This document shows positions 54,801 through 61,146 of a stretch of 64,000 bases of DNA, one piece after another. The DNA comes from Gymnogyps californianus (taxonomy: Eukaryota > Chordata > Aves > Accipitriformes > Cathartidae). How positions within the stretch are numbered: the first letter of the stretch is position 1; the number at the start of each line of letters is the position of its first letter. Under the pieces are notes generated by a model, which saw only the letters and a program-made list of their open reading frames with translations, had not been told where the DNA came from and made no database searches. The stretch spans positions 34,265,502-34,329,501 of the forward strand of contig NC_059477.1 in NCBI RefSeq assembly GCF_018139145.2, in the 5' to 3' direction. Made by a program: the position numbers and the translations under genes.

Positions 54801-55861
54801 TTACCGAGCAAGCTGTACATTTAGGTTTCCAAATGGAATCTCTTGAAGATCTATGAGCAGTTAGGTGTTGGAGCAAAGAGGGTTGTGGAAATGTGTGTGA
54901 ATAAGGGAGGGAATCCAGAGTCTCAGTAGTTATAAATACCTTTAGGAACCAGCCTTGTTTTCTAACCACTGTGAAAGCACTGTTTAACACTTCATTGATT
55001 CAGCCTTTCCCAAGCTTTTCATCATAATGTGCTTCTGTTAATTATTGTCTCCATGATAATGAATGACAAAGCAGTGCTGCCAGGCAAAATTGTCATTTGG
55101 CTTCAGATGTTTGAGGAAAAACATCTTTCTGTTATTTGTCCTGCTTTGTTCTAAGACAGTTCCTTCCTGTTTCGGACAAGGTGCTCTGGGAGAATGACAG
55201 GGACTGTTCAGCTGCTTTTCTGACATACAGGATTTTACATCCTAGTTGCAGAAGTTAGGTGGAATTTTATTTTTATTTTTATTTTTTTTTTGTGGAGGCA
55301 TAAATAAGCCATTTTTCTTCCACTGCCTTGTGAGGGAACTTCTACTCAACCTTGCTATCCTTAAAAATAAATGAAGTCATGGTTGTGGTATTGAAAACAG
55401 GTGGTACGTACTTATGTAAATATATTTCTTGACCTACAGTTGTTCCCTGAACGTTGACTTTTTTGCAAACTGTCTCGTGAAGTTCTAGATCACCTAAAAG
55501 TAATCTCAATTTCAGATCGATTCAATTTATAAGTAAAAAGGTGGATTTGCTTTAGCTACTTGTAACAACTTTAGATGAATGGTCAAGCAGCATTCCTTTT
55601 GGCTTGACTGTCATAAAGTTTAATGAATATTACCATTGTAATAACATTATGGATGAATCAGAACTCTCTTCAGCTCATCACTCGCTCCAGACTACTTTAG
55701 ATTTTGGAGACCTTTCAAAAGAAAAGTGTTTAGTTTTGCTGATGTGAAGATATAACTAGCAGAGTTACGAGCAATTATCTCCTTCTCTGTTTGCTTTCTG
55801 TTAACAGGAATGTCGTAAGAATGAAATGCTGCTGTCCAAGCTGAAAGCTAGTTCTTCCTGA
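707..55861 (+). CDS. CCDC93: CCDC93, coiled-coil subunit of the CCC/Commander complex (exons 2-23)
   Basis: This is the whole visible coding span, made of 22 exons joined in phase: 603 codons plus TGA. Human CCDC93 is about 631 residues as I recall; the difference is the missing exon 1 (about 14 residues) and a shorter linker near residues 415-425. In the family, CCDC93 pairs with CCDC22, carries the COMMD-protein ring and works with the retriever trimer in retromer-independent recycling of membrane proteins from endosomes. Visible layout, counting from the first codon of exon 2: an N-terminal NN-CH (calponin-homology-like) domain at about 1-115, a basic then acidic, probably flexible linker at about 140-285, and heptad-rich coiled coils from about 284 to the end. 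There is no signal peptide or membrane segment, which fits a cytosolic scaffold. No frameshift or internal stop was found, so the gene looks functional. Recognition rests on remembered human sequence and is very strong in the NN-CH and C-terminal regions. Confidence 0.97.
821..2523 (+). other. CCDC93 intron 2
   Basis: 1,703 bp of AT-rich intron. I see TA/TG-rich low-complexity DNA around 2329-2395 and no recognisable transposon or RNA gene. Short open frames here have no family resemblance. Confidence 0.8.
2524..2618 (+). CDS. CCDC93: CCDC93 exon 3 (residues 39-70)
   Basis: 95 bp, starting after CTAG and ending AT before GTAAGT, so residue Ile70 is split 2+1 with exon 4. It encodes [12 protein letters not shown] followed by [18 protein letters not shown], a hallmark block of the CCDC93 NN-CH domain. 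Confidence 0.97.
2897..3031. repeat. Imperfect inverted repeat, 54/55-bp arms with 26-bp loop
   Basis: The left arm is 2897-2950 and the right arm 2977-3031. The reverse complement of the right arm aligns to the left arm with about 41 of 55 positions matching and one gap; the core is GAACTGGAT followed by GGAACTGAT. The loop is A-rich. It could be a fossil foldback or MITE-like element, or two old inverted copies of one repeat. The family is not recognised. Confidence 0.7.
4804..5404 (-). mobile_element. Solo LTR of an avian endogenous retrovirus, minus orientation
   Basis: About 601 bp beginning TGTTGCTGTTTAACC and ending AGGACA on the plus strand, close to a common avian LTR I recognise from memory. 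On the minus strand a TATATAAAC box (complement of 5132-5140) sits beside a GTCATGCTCAG stretch, which fixes the orientation. Flanks AGTGC (4799-4803) and AGTGT (5405-5409) look like a 5-bp target-site duplication with one change. An AAT/AAC-rich simple repeat lies at about 4938-5000. There is no internal retroviral gene, so it is a solo LTR left by recombination. It lies antisense to CCDC93, as most tolerated intronic LTRs do. Confidence 0.85.
5132..5140 (-). promoter_or_regulatory. TATA box of the minus-strand LTR
   Basis: Reads TATATAAAC on the minus strand inside the solo LTR, at the usual U3/R boundary position. It would drive minus-strand transcription, antisense to CCDC93. Whether it is still active cannot be told from sequence. 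Confidence 0.5.
5799..5910 (+). CDS. CCDC93: CCDC93 exon 4 (residues 70-107)
   Basis: 112 bp between AATAG and GTAATA. The first base completes Ile70 and the exon ends in phase 0. It encodes [17 protein letters not shown] and then [19 protein letters not shown], almost the same as human, within the NN-CH domain. Confidence 0.97.
5911..10060 (+). other. CCDC93 intron 4
   Basis: 4,150 bp. It has a run of 21 A at 6942-6962, a G-tract/C-tract hairpin region at 9139-9210 (listed), and otherwise AT-rich DNA with no recognised element. Confidence 0.8.
9139..9210. repeat. G-tract cluster and C13 tract able to form a hairpin or G-quadruplex
   Basis: Four G runs (9139-9141, 9143-9145, 9152-9155, 9164-9170) with loops of 1, 6 and 8 bases fit a relaxed G-quadruplex pattern. 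Bases 9159-9170 pair with 9199-9210 at 11 of 12 positions. The C run is 9189-9201. Confidence 0.6.
10061..10159 (+). CDS. CCDC93: CCDC93 exon 5 (residues 108-140)
   Basis: 99 bp, phase 0, with a long T-tract and CAG before and GTAAGA after. It encodes [20 protein letters not shown] and then [13 protein letters not shown], closing the NN-CH domain and entering the linker. Confidence 0.97.
10160..11567 (+). other. CCDC93 intron 5
   Basis: 1,408 bp of ordinary intron; I see no repeat or gene in it. Confidence 0.75.
11568..11624 (+). CDS. CCDC93: CCDC93 exon 6 (residues 141-159)
   Basis: 57 bp, phase 0, between TTGCAG and GTAAGT. It encodes [19 protein letters not shown], matching the human [13 protein letters not shown] segment. 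Confidence 0.96.
11625..16674 (+). other. CCDC93 intron 6
   Basis: 5,050 bp, the longest intron seen. It contains a run of 23 T (12370-12392), GT/TTTGG low-complexity DNA near 15667-15700, and a truncated LTR at about 16350-16494 (listed). Open frames around 14930-15600 look like chance. Confidence 0.8.
16350..16494 (+). mobile_element. 3' fragment of an endogenous-retrovirus LTR, plus orientation
   Basis: The segment from ATTAAACTG through CAGCCCACGAG to GGGGTTAAACCACGACA is the reverse complement of the start of the LTR at 4804-5404. It is thus a second copy of the same or a sister family in the opposite orientation. The 5' part, including the TATA region, is missing. The 3' end at 16494 is sharp and the 5' end is approximate. 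Confidence 0.85.
16675..16775 (+). CDS. CCDC93: CCDC93 exon 7 (residues 160-193)
   Basis: 101 bp, starting after TTACAG and ending AG before GTGAAA, so Arg193 is split 2+1. It encodes [19 protein letters not shown] and then [14 protein letters not shown], a strongly conserved basic-then-acidic segment of CCDC93. Confidence 0.97.
16776..20929 (+). other. CCDC93 intron 7
   Basis: 4,154 bp. It has T-rich runs at 17513-17540, a (TATATATGTT)-type simple repeat at about 17988-18020, and no recognised transposon or RNA gene. Confidence 0.75.
20930..20969 (+). CDS. CCDC93: CCDC93 exon 8 (residues 193-206)
   Basis: A 40-bp small exon between TTTTAG and GTAAAA. Its first base completes Arg193, then [13 protein letters not shown] follows in phase 0 at the end. 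RYGFSRQ is shared with human. Skipping it would shift the frame. Confidence 0.95.
20970..22397 (+). other. CCDC93 intron 8
   Basis: 1,428 bp of AT-rich intron with nothing recognised. Confidence 0.75.
22398..22490 (+). CDS. CCDC93: CCDC93 exon 9 (residues 207-237)
   Basis: 93 bp, phase 0, between AAAAG and the slightly weak donor GTGTGC. It encodes [20 protein letters not shown] and then an acidic [11 protein letters not shown]. This is the variable linker that in the family threads along the COMMD ring; its divergence from human is expected. Confidence 0.95.
22491..22968 (+). other. CCDC93 intron 9
   Basis: 478 bp; nothing recognised. Confidence 0.75.
22969..23019 (+). CDS. CCDC93: CCDC93 exon 10 (residues 238-254)
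   Basis: 51 bp, phase 0, between CCCTAG and GTAAGC. It encodes [17 protein letters not shown], aligning to human QRIQSLMTKMTAMANEE. Confidence 0.95.
23020..24086 (+). other. CCDC93 intron 10
   Basis: 1,067 bp; nothing recognised. Confidence 0.75.
24087..24173 (+). CDS. CCDC93: CCDC93 exon 11 (residues 255-283)
   Basis: 87 bp, phase 0, between TTGCAG and GTAAGT. It encodes [20 protein letters not shown] and then QIVSEYAEK, nearly identical to the human [24 protein letters not shown] block. Confidence 0.97.
24174..28832 (+). other. CCDC93 intron 11
   Basis: 4,659 bp. It has a short alternating purine-pyrimidine stretch at 25131-25150, a (TTTG)n tract at about 26325-26342, and no recognised transposon. 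Confidence 0.75.
28833..28949 (+). CDS. CCDC93: CCDC93 exon 12 (residues 284-322)
   Basis: 117 bp, phase 0, between TTTTAG and GTAAGT. It encodes [14 protein letters not shown] followed by [21 protein letters not shown], the start of the first coiled coil. Confidence 0.97.
28950..33365 (+). other. CCDC93 intron 12
   Basis: 4,416 bp. It has T-rich runs near 29201-29230, an ATTATGATATA-type short repeat at 30670-30707 and a T tract at 30721-30732. No gene or recognised transposon. Confidence 0.75.
33366..33428 (+). CDS. CCDC93: CCDC93 exon 13 (residues 323-343)
   Basis: 63 bp, phase 0, between AATAG and GTAATC. It encodes two near-identical heptad-like units, LQAKCTD and LQAKCTE, then AKKTLTE. 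The length matches human, so the repeat arose by substitution and not by insertion. Confidence 0.96.
33626..33699 (+). CDS. CCDC93: CCDC93 exon 14 (residues 344-368)
   Basis: 74 bp after a 197-bp intron, between CTTAG and GTAAGT. The last two bases begin Ser368. It encodes [20 protein letters not shown] and then QADS, coiled coil, close to human [20 protein letters not shown]. Confidence 0.97.
34116..35207 (+). CDS. CR1 ORF1 protein with SGNH/esterase domain, uninterrupted
   Basis: 363 codons from ATG 34116 to TAG. The frame is open further upstream, but the ATG with [13 protein letters not shown] is the sensible start. Order: a CX2C-X14-CX2C zinc-knuckle-like motif (C45, C48, C63, C66), a short coiled coil at about 68-103 ([17 protein letters not shown]), a basic spacer, then an SGNH/esterase-like domain at about 196-360. 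In that domain block I reads VVGDCLLRG, block III HVGTSDT and block V DGVH (D340, H343). The usual block I nucleophile Ser is Cys205 here (TGT, 34728-34730). CR1 ORF1 is thought to bind RNA in the retroposition complex. The long open frame suggests a fairly young insertion; activity cannot be judged. Confidence 0.85.
   Translation: MAGTRLRAKAAALAGGSAPSTPAVAGASTQMELLKGEAAAQTSDCRKCLNLSPGAGMGSRPACKRCAQVEDLQQQVAEPQEAVRRLHSIREAEKELDSWFQAQSAVDPQPTVKQPKTPSPAHAEGRGANNAEEWKLAMARTCRRKRLPAKPQVPLQNCFTALQTEEERPITSGEMLDLSKAARSAPHVTTSATKKRRRVIVVGDCLLRGTEAPICRPDALSREVCGLPGARIRDVAERLLSLLQSTDYYPLLLFHVGTSDTAGSSLRSLKKDYRALGAAVRDSGAQAVFSSILLVKGKGFERASLIWRINKWLRDWCHSQEFGYLDHGTHFEKPGLLGADGVHLSEKGKSIFGHRLAKLVKRA
35281..36535 (+). 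pseudogene. CR1 ORF2 remnant: endonuclease start and C-terminal end, RT core deleted
   Basis: The first part (to the TGA at 35731-35733) encodes an APE-like endonuclease beginning, with [17 protein letters not shown] and [13 protein letters not shown], then [12 protein letters not shown]. The same frame resumes after that stop ([17 protein letters not shown]) and hits TAA at about 35848, then reads [11 protein letters not shown] and VLTNKEGLE. At about 35963-35970 the sequence jumps, with a frame change, to the ORF2 tail ([30 protein letters not shown]), which is stopped by TAG at 36233-36235. No complete polymerase is possible, so the copy is non-autonomous. Confidence 0.88.
36873..36954 (+). 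CDS. CCDC93: CCDC93 exon 15 (residues 368-395)
   Basis: 82 bp between TTTAG and GTAAGT. The first base completes Ser368 and the exon ends in phase 0 with CAT TGT AGG. It encodes [20 protein letters not shown] and then EFKAHCR, essentially identical to human. Confidence 0.97.
37625..38759 (-). mobile_element. Minus-strand LTR-like element (about 1.13 kb) with internal minisatellite
   Basis: On the plus strand it runs from TGTGGTGGGTTGACCC to CCTTGCCACA, giving TG...CA ends and a short perfect TGTGG/CCACA terminal inverted repeat. I recognise it from memory as an avian endogenous-retrovirus LTR. On the minus strand, AATAAATTATT near 37811-37821 fits a poly(A) signal, which supports minus orientation. 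GC content is far above the flanking intron. No clear target-site duplication was found. The open frames inside it on both strands are products of the repeat and not genes. It has no full retroviral coding region. Confidence 0.8.
38042..38470. repeat. Minisatellite of about 45-52-bp units inside the LTR
   Basis: Units starting CTGCTCCAGCGTGGG, or close to it, and containing CCCACGGG followed by CTGCAG or TCACAG recur about 8-10 times with divergence. Unit length varies, so it is an old, diverged array. On the minus strand the unit reads as a proline/leucine/glutamate-rich open frame. Confidence 0.85.
39427..39498 (+). CDS. CCDC93: CCDC93 exon 16 (residues 396-419)
   Basis: 72 bp, phase 0, between a T-tract plus AAG and GTAATA. 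It encodes [20 protein letters not shown] and then GEEQ. The first part matches human EEMTRLQQEIENLKAE; the end diverges at the shortened linker. Confidence 0.95.
39499..40615 (+). other. CCDC93 intron 16
   Basis: 1,117 bp. No transposon recognised. I looked here for an exon matching the longer human linker (after ENLKAE) and saw none. Confidence 0.7.
40616..40687 (+). CDS. CCDC93: CCDC93 exon 17 (residues 420-443)
   Basis: 72 bp, phase 0, between TTCTAG and GTGAGT. It encodes [20 protein letters not shown] and then RLLL, rejoining the human alignment at KEKLYKIRLL; second coiled coil. Confidence 0.95.
40950..41058 (+). CDS. CCDC93: CCDC93 exon 18 (residues 444-480)
   Basis: 109 bp after a 262-bp intron, between ATTCAG and GTATGT. 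It ends with the first base of Val480. It encodes [20 protein letters not shown] and then [16 protein letters not shown], one of the most conserved segments of the family. Confidence 0.97.
41059..44341 (+). other. CCDC93 intron 18
   Basis: 3,283 bp. A probable degraded CR1 tail lies at about 42490-42548 (listed). A 14-bp direct duplication AGAAAGTATTATTT lies near 43755-43782. Open frames on both strands at 42600-43390 resemble no family I know. Confidence 0.75.
42490..42548 (+). mobile_element. Degraded CR1 LINE 3' end
   Basis: GGGTGTTGGCC and then CCTTCCAACCTCAGTGATTC resemble the last bases of old CR1 copies, which end TTCCAACCTNAATGATTCT. Only the tail is recognisable, and the 5' limit is a guess. 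Confidence 0.5.
44342..44424 (+). CDS. CCDC93: CCDC93 exon 19 (residues 480-507)
   Basis: 83 bp between TTTGCAG and GTAAGA. The first two bases finish Val480; it ends in phase 0. It encodes [20 protein letters not shown] and then KVYLEKE, virtually identical to human. Confidence 0.97.
44425..49109 (+). other. CCDC93 intron 19
   Basis: 4,685 bp of AT-rich intron with T runs at 44985-45001 and 49079-49095. No recognised element. Confidence 0.75.
49110..49147 (+). CDS. CCDC93: CCDC93 exon 20 (residues 508-520)
   Basis: A 38-bp small exon between TTCACAG and GTAAGT, preceded by an unusually long T-tract. It encodes [12 protein letters not shown] and the first two bases of Gln520, matching human ISLLNSIHENFSQ. 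Skipping it would shift the frame. Confidence 0.96.
49148..50572 (+). other. CCDC93 intron 20
   Basis: 1,425 bp of T-rich intron; nothing recognised. Confidence 0.75.
50573..50657 (+). CDS. CCDC93: CCDC93 exon 21 (residues 520-548)
   Basis: 85 bp between TTCCAG and GTCTGA. The first base completes Gln520; it ends in phase 0. It encodes [20 protein letters not shown] and then GIKQNRMK. The donor departs from consensus after GT; read-through would stop one codon later. Confidence 0.96.
50658..54454 (+). other. CCDC93 intron 21
   Basis: 3,797 bp. Near its end an imperfect tandem ATTCCTTATACAGTGT with an intervening (GT)n lies at 54384-54424. No recognised transposon. Confidence 0.75.
54455..54568 (+). 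CDS. CCDC93: CCDC93 exon 22 (residues 549-586)
   Basis: 114 bp, phase 0, between CAACAG and GTAAGA. It encodes [20 protein letters not shown] and then [18 protein letters not shown], the C-terminal coiled coil, near-identical to human. Confidence 0.98.
54569..55807 (+). other. CCDC93 intron 22
   Basis: 1,239 bp; nothing recognised apart from a T-rich run at 55266-55292. Confidence 0.75.
55808..55861 (+). CDS. CCDC93: CCDC93 exon 23, coding part (residues 587-603 and stop)
   Basis: Begins after TTAACAG in phase 0 and encodes [17 protein letters not shown] then TGA at 55859-55861. Human ends [17 protein letters not shown], so the C-terminus is complete. Confidence 0.97.
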   Translation, partial: ECRKNEMLLSKLKASSS

Positions 55862-55943
55862 AGAACTCCAGCTGGTGAAGTTTATAGATGATTGTTCAGT
55901 CCATTGAACCTCTTTTGTGAGGTGACAGTTACAACTGCAATGT

Positions 55944-55990
55944 AGATATATATATATATAGATATAGATATATATAAAAAAATATATACA
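55944..55990. repeat. (TA)n / GATATA microsatellite in the 3' UTR
   Basis: TA repeats interrupted by GATATAGATA, an A run and a second TATA stretch; likely length-variable. Confidence 0.9.
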
Positions 55991-56963
55991 CACAGCTGTA
56001 AAAGTCTGGTTTTTTCCAGTATGTATTCAGTTTTACATTCCTTCTTCACATGGCTGTATTATTCATTATTGCCTCCACTACACAGTAAAGAGTTAACACA
56101 GTACAGCAAAATAGAAATATTGTCTAATTTTATTTATTTGGGTTGGATTTTTTTTCCGCAGTAAGGACAATGGGGATCTTTGTTATTTGGGTTTTAATGC
56201 TGAATTAGGTCAAGATGCTGGAATAAGTAGATATGTACTGTGTAATATGTCCAGTACCACAAGATGAGCACTGCAGAATGCAGTAGTTTGTTAATTTTGG
56301 CCAAAAAAACCCCACAGAATGAGATTCTTGAAACTCTCTTCACCAGCTAATACCTTCACACTATTTTAATTTACACTCTAGCCATAGATAAGATTCCAAA
56401 GGATAAAAATGAATTTCTAATGGTTAAGACATAAGAAAATGGAAACTTACCTTGGGTAATTCCTGGTGTAAAGTTATAGATCTATATTTTTATAAAGTCT
56501 AGCTGTTGTATAAATTTCTTTGAAAATTCATTTTTATATAGAGAGAGTGCGCTTGTTAAATTAATAGCTCCAGGAAAAAAACACCTTAATCACTAGGACC
56601 ATCATGTTATCCCTGGCTGGGATGAAAATCAAAGTCTGTGTCACCTGTAATATAGGAAGATAAAGATTCAGACATTCTGCTCAAATGAACTGACGCCCAC
56701 CTTTGAAGACAACGACCTATTTACCCTGCTGAAGATTTGCCCTTGAAAGTTTAGAAACTTTGTGGAACACTTTCTGAAACATTTTTCTATCTGTATATAC
56801 AGAATTTTATAAGTCAAACAGTTGCTTTTTGTACTTAACATCAGGATTTTGGACTGACTTCTTATGTACATCGCATCTCCAGGAGAAGAAAAACCATGTT
56901 ATTTTTTTCCCAATAACACTGATGACAGTGCGGTTCAATTACTTTCTATGGCGGCGAATATAA

Positions 56964-56969
56964 AATAAA
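56964..56969 (+). terminator. Polyadenylation signal AATAAA for CCDC93
   Basis: The first canonical AATAAA after the stop codon, followed within about 35 bases by TATTGTGTTTTT, a usual downstream element. A distal AATAAAATAAA at 59094-59104 could serve as a weaker alternative. Confidence 0.75.
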
Positions 56970-57703
56970 GAATGTTTGGAATCCAGTGATCTTCTGCTAT
57001 TGTGTTTTTAAGGTGGAACTTGCTTTAGAAGCCTTAATACGCTTTTTAATTACGAGTGTATTAAAAGAGGAGTTGTGTCAATATTCACTCATAAGAATTT
57101 TTTCATGTGTCACAACAATCGGTAACATTTTGTTTTCTCTTGCTGCTTTTGGTAAGCTTGGTGTTCTGGTATTTGGCACAAACTATCAAACCTGGTATGT
57201 GCAAAGGAGGTCCATGGAAGGTTCTATTTGTCTTCCATAAGCATCTGCTTCAGATGATAGAGAATTCTCAGTGGAGACGGCACAAGTTCATCACACTACA
57301 ATACCCGATTCCACTCCTTTTGAATACAATGGAAGGTTTGATATTAGCATGTGAATTTATGCAGACTCTGAGGCATTGAAAATGGAGAGGCGTAGGCATT
57401 TGTTAAGCCTTGCGTGAGGAGACGGTTGACATTCTGTCCCGGTGAAATGCAGTGAGCTACCAGCACTGTGGTAGACTAGGTTCAGTGTGATGTACCTTCT
57501 CATAAATGAGACTCTGTTTCTGTGACAACCCGAAACGCGTTCCCTGTTCCTTCAGTACAAACGGAAAGAAAACTGTTCTACTGGTCCAGCTTGTACCTTA
57601 CTCCCCCACACTGGTTAGTGACTGAATATATACAGGCTGCTCCTCTTGTATCTATTCAAAAAAGTCAGTCTTCTAGAGCTAGTGAAATAATGAAGGTGAA
57701 ATT

Positions 57704-57768
57704 ACATTCTGAGTACTTTCAAAGAAGGAAAAAATCACATTCAGAGTTCCTTCAAAGAAGGAAATGTG
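57704..57768. repeat. Tandem duplication, two units of about 32 bp
   Basis: ACATTCTGAGTACTTTCAAA at 57704 and ACATTCAGAGTTCCTTCAAA at 57737 start two adjacent units, both continuing GAAGGAAA. Confidence 0.8.
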
Positions 57769-59662
57769 CACTGAGTGCTACTTGCAGACTTTCTGTAGTC
57801 AGCTTTGATATTAGGAAACATTATTTATGTCTACAAACTTTGCCCTCTATAAAAACTGTAATTCTCTTTCTTTGTAATTTGTAAATCAAGTAATTTAACT
57901 TTGGCACCAAGATAACCTGTTTGTGAATTCAAGCTGTGATGTATTTGCATACCATGCACTTCTAAAAAAATAACTTGAATGACATTTCAAGTTGGGTTTT
58001 ATGATTTTCATCAAAATTGCTTTAGTATCAAGCAAAATTTCCTAGGTAGGGTAAGTAATGAACTTACATGTAGAATAAATGATGTGATTATTTGTTCAGT
58101 ATAACGTTAAACTTCATGGTTACCTGTTACAGTAACCTGGAAACTTTGACATGGAATATAAAAACATTAGATCCATCGCTCTGGCTAGGAGCTAGTGATT
58201 TTGACTAAGATAAAAATCTGGAGTTTGTGAAGATCCAGTAATTGCTCATAGGAAATAAATGCTTTCAGTAAAATGATGACAGCTGTTTGTCAAAGTGAAG
58301 GGCAGTGTCAGGAGGTAAGTGGAGTTTTCAAAGAAAGGAGGACAGTGCTTTAAAGTGGTTATTTTCCTTTAAGTTCCCTTAAGTTCCTTAAGCTTCAATG
58401 TGTACCCATGCCTTTGCTGGAGATTTAAGGTCTTTTTGCAAAATTATTACATTAATGTTTTGATCTACAGAATTAAAAATATTTTTAATGCCCATAGTTT
58501 GGTGATTGAAGCTGTGCAGCTGAGGCCCTAAATTCTGAGAGTGTAGATGCGTGTATGCAAAGGACTGTACCAACCTATAGCAAGCAGAATCTGTCTCAAT
58601 TCTCTATTTCAGCTGGTTGCAAGGGAGGAGCTAAGAGTTTCTCAGAATTTTACCTCAGTATTGCTGGATTTCTTTGACTGTTCAAAGAGAAAGATCTTGC
58701 CCTGAATTCATTTGGTGTTACCAGGCTTGTAAAATAACATTTACAGGACTTGCAGCAAAACTTTACTTTTTTTATTTGATAGAGCCTGCTCAGAGCTGTA
58801 ATTTGCATTTCAATAAATTTAATTATTTTGATATGCTGATGAATAAACTGCTGTCAAGTAGGTCTGCTCTTTGTTTCAGAAGCTGAGACAGTCTCTGAAC
58901 TTAAGGCATACGCTTACCTTTTAGACCGTGACTGCTTTCTTTAAATGCAGTTCCACAAGTGCACTTGTAAAATATCTTTTGAGAGTGGAATCAGTGACAT
59001 ACACGTACTCCAAGCATGACAAAATCCAGACAATCTTTTTTGTTACAGTATATCAAAACGAATGGAGTACTGCACCAAGTCACTGTTGATTTGAATAAAA
59101 TAAAATCTTGGAAGGCAAGTTAAAATGTGACCATTATTTTCTTCCTTCTTCCTCTTTATTTCATGAAAAATCTGCCAATTGAAGCGTGACCTCAGTGTGT
59201 GGGTTCCTGAACCAAACAGTATTTGATGGGGGAGAAATGTATGACATGCAAAAGCATTTTACTGTGTGGCAAAGTAGCACGTTGTACTCTTTATTCTCTG
59301 GAGACACTATGGTATGGGTATACCCTGCCATATAGGAGATGATAGCAAAACTTTGCTGAAATTTCTGTAGAAACATAAAATTACTTGCATGAGAGAAAGG
59401 GTATTACTTCTTTTAGGTCCCACTTTGTATAGCTGCTGGTACTCATGCAAAACAGACAGCTGGAGACTTGTGCTTTGCTGGTACACCCACCTCCTTAGAG
59501 CCAGCTTTGCGAAATTAGGCATGTAAGTAAGTAGGGGACACGTACAAGGCGATACACAAATCCTACTCGTTTGAGTGGTGGATGACACACTCTTAGGATA
59601 GTCTTTTATCCAAAAAAATTTATGAACACAAGCCTGTTTGTTCATGCAGTGTCTACACAGCC

Positions 59663-59839
59663 ATGGCTGGAGCCTATGTCAGCCAGCTGGCATCAGAGCT
59701 GCTCGGGCTCTGGCCCCTGGAGCTCGAGGCTGGCGCTGCCCCTTCGCCCAGCTCTTCAGGCGGGGCCCGTGGCCGCTTCCTTCGCGCTCAGCGGCGTGTT
59801 CCCCTAATCAGCTGCTGCTCATGCCCGGTGTCCTGGTGA
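59663..59839 (+). other. GC-rich, CpG-containing patch with a 58-codon open frame
   Basis: Against AT-rich flanks, about 180 bp are GC-rich with several CpGs. An ATG in the context GCCATGG opens 58 codons starting MAGAYVSQLASELLG and ending in TGA. No family is recognised. It could be a small regulatory island, a decayed retrocopy or chance. No splice or poly(A) context was identified. Confidence 0.25.
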
Positions 59840-61146
59840 GCGTGGCGTAGACTAGCTTACGAGGTACGGCTCACAGGGGTTTCTCAACGTGTATTCTCAG
59901 GGCCAAACCCTTCATCTCTTTTTTTGCATCAGTCTTCATGTAGGAAGGGCTTGGGAATTCTCAGGTAGCACAGCTATTTAGAAGGAGAGACTGAAGTATG
60001 GCTGAAAGATCAGGAACTCCTGGGTACAATAATAAATTACTGAAGAGCTTTCATTGTGGAAGCTGTAGTACAGATGTGGGTCTCTTGGAGAGAGGAGGAG
60101 CATAGAAAGTTGTTAGCATTTTCTGTTCACGTTCATCTTCCAAAGCTCTTTGATTTCTGCACAATCTGTGGATTCCAACAGCACAACAAACTGAGGCCTT
60201 AATTTCAATATGGCTGCAGGGTTCTCGGAGCCTTGCTGCTGGATACAGCAATGCCTTTCTGCTGAGCAATAGTCTCCAGTGAGTTTTTCTAGGAGCAGAT
60301 TCAGTGTCAGGAAATAAAACTAGTAGTCCACTGTGTACAAGCAGAGATGACTGGTGTACTCCAAATTGGCAACTTCTGTTTGGGGAAATAAATGACCGTA
60401 TGTCTAAGCACTGCCAAATGATGTTTCTTTAGAATAGCTGACTTCCCCCCCCCCCCCCGCCCCATTTGGATATTCAAGATACTGTATCATTTATCTTAGC
60501 TCACATGGGAGTTGTATTGTCCCTATTTTCTTTGGTCCGTCTTGAAGCCAAGGATAACAACACAGCAATAACGTAAGTTCTAAACTCTAATGCTTGAAGT
60601 GCCAGAAAGAGGAATGCTTGCATCCTTATTTTACTCTTTCCTCTTTTTTCAATTAAAATAAAGTTGCAAGTTTTAATAATGAGAGTAATTAATCACAGAA
60701 ATAAAGTACCAAGGGAGGTAGACAATTATCCACAGTTCCCACTTTTTTTAATCGAGGTTGATGACTGTGTAACAGTTACGCTCCCATTGCACCAAGTCAC
60801 TGAGTTTGGCACACAAATCCATGGGTAGAACCCGGTGCTTGCTGTGCAGGCGGCCAGGGATGGTAATGCCTTTTCTGGCATCAAGCGGGAAGCAGCATCC
60901 AGCAGGTTAGGCCATAACCCCAGGTAACATCTTTCTTTTCCCCACACTAAGCTCAGATTCCATGTGATTAAAATCCAGGATTTTAAATCCTGAATATGTG
61001 CTGCTGCTCTTCTAAAGGCAGACGGGCACAGAGCCAGTGTGGGAAGCCGATTTTGTTAAGGGCTTTCTAAAACCACACTGCAGTGAAATGAAAGCTCCGC
61101 TTGTTTCTCGTCGTCTCTGGGTGAGCATGAAGCCAGGCTGCTTTCG

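Larger units (their letters stand above)
55862..56985 (+). other. CCDC93: CCDC93 3' untranslated region
   Basis: Runs from the stop to about 16-20 bases past the first AATAAA. It contains a TA-rich microsatellite at 55944-55990 and otherwise AT-rich DNA with no long open frame. The end is inferred from the poly(A) signal and the GT/T-rich stretch after it. Confidence 0.7.

Noticed and set aside
54538..54990. 150-codon minus-strand open frame overlapping exon 22
   Set aside because: It is partly the antisense of a conserved CCDC93 exon; the remainder has no features.
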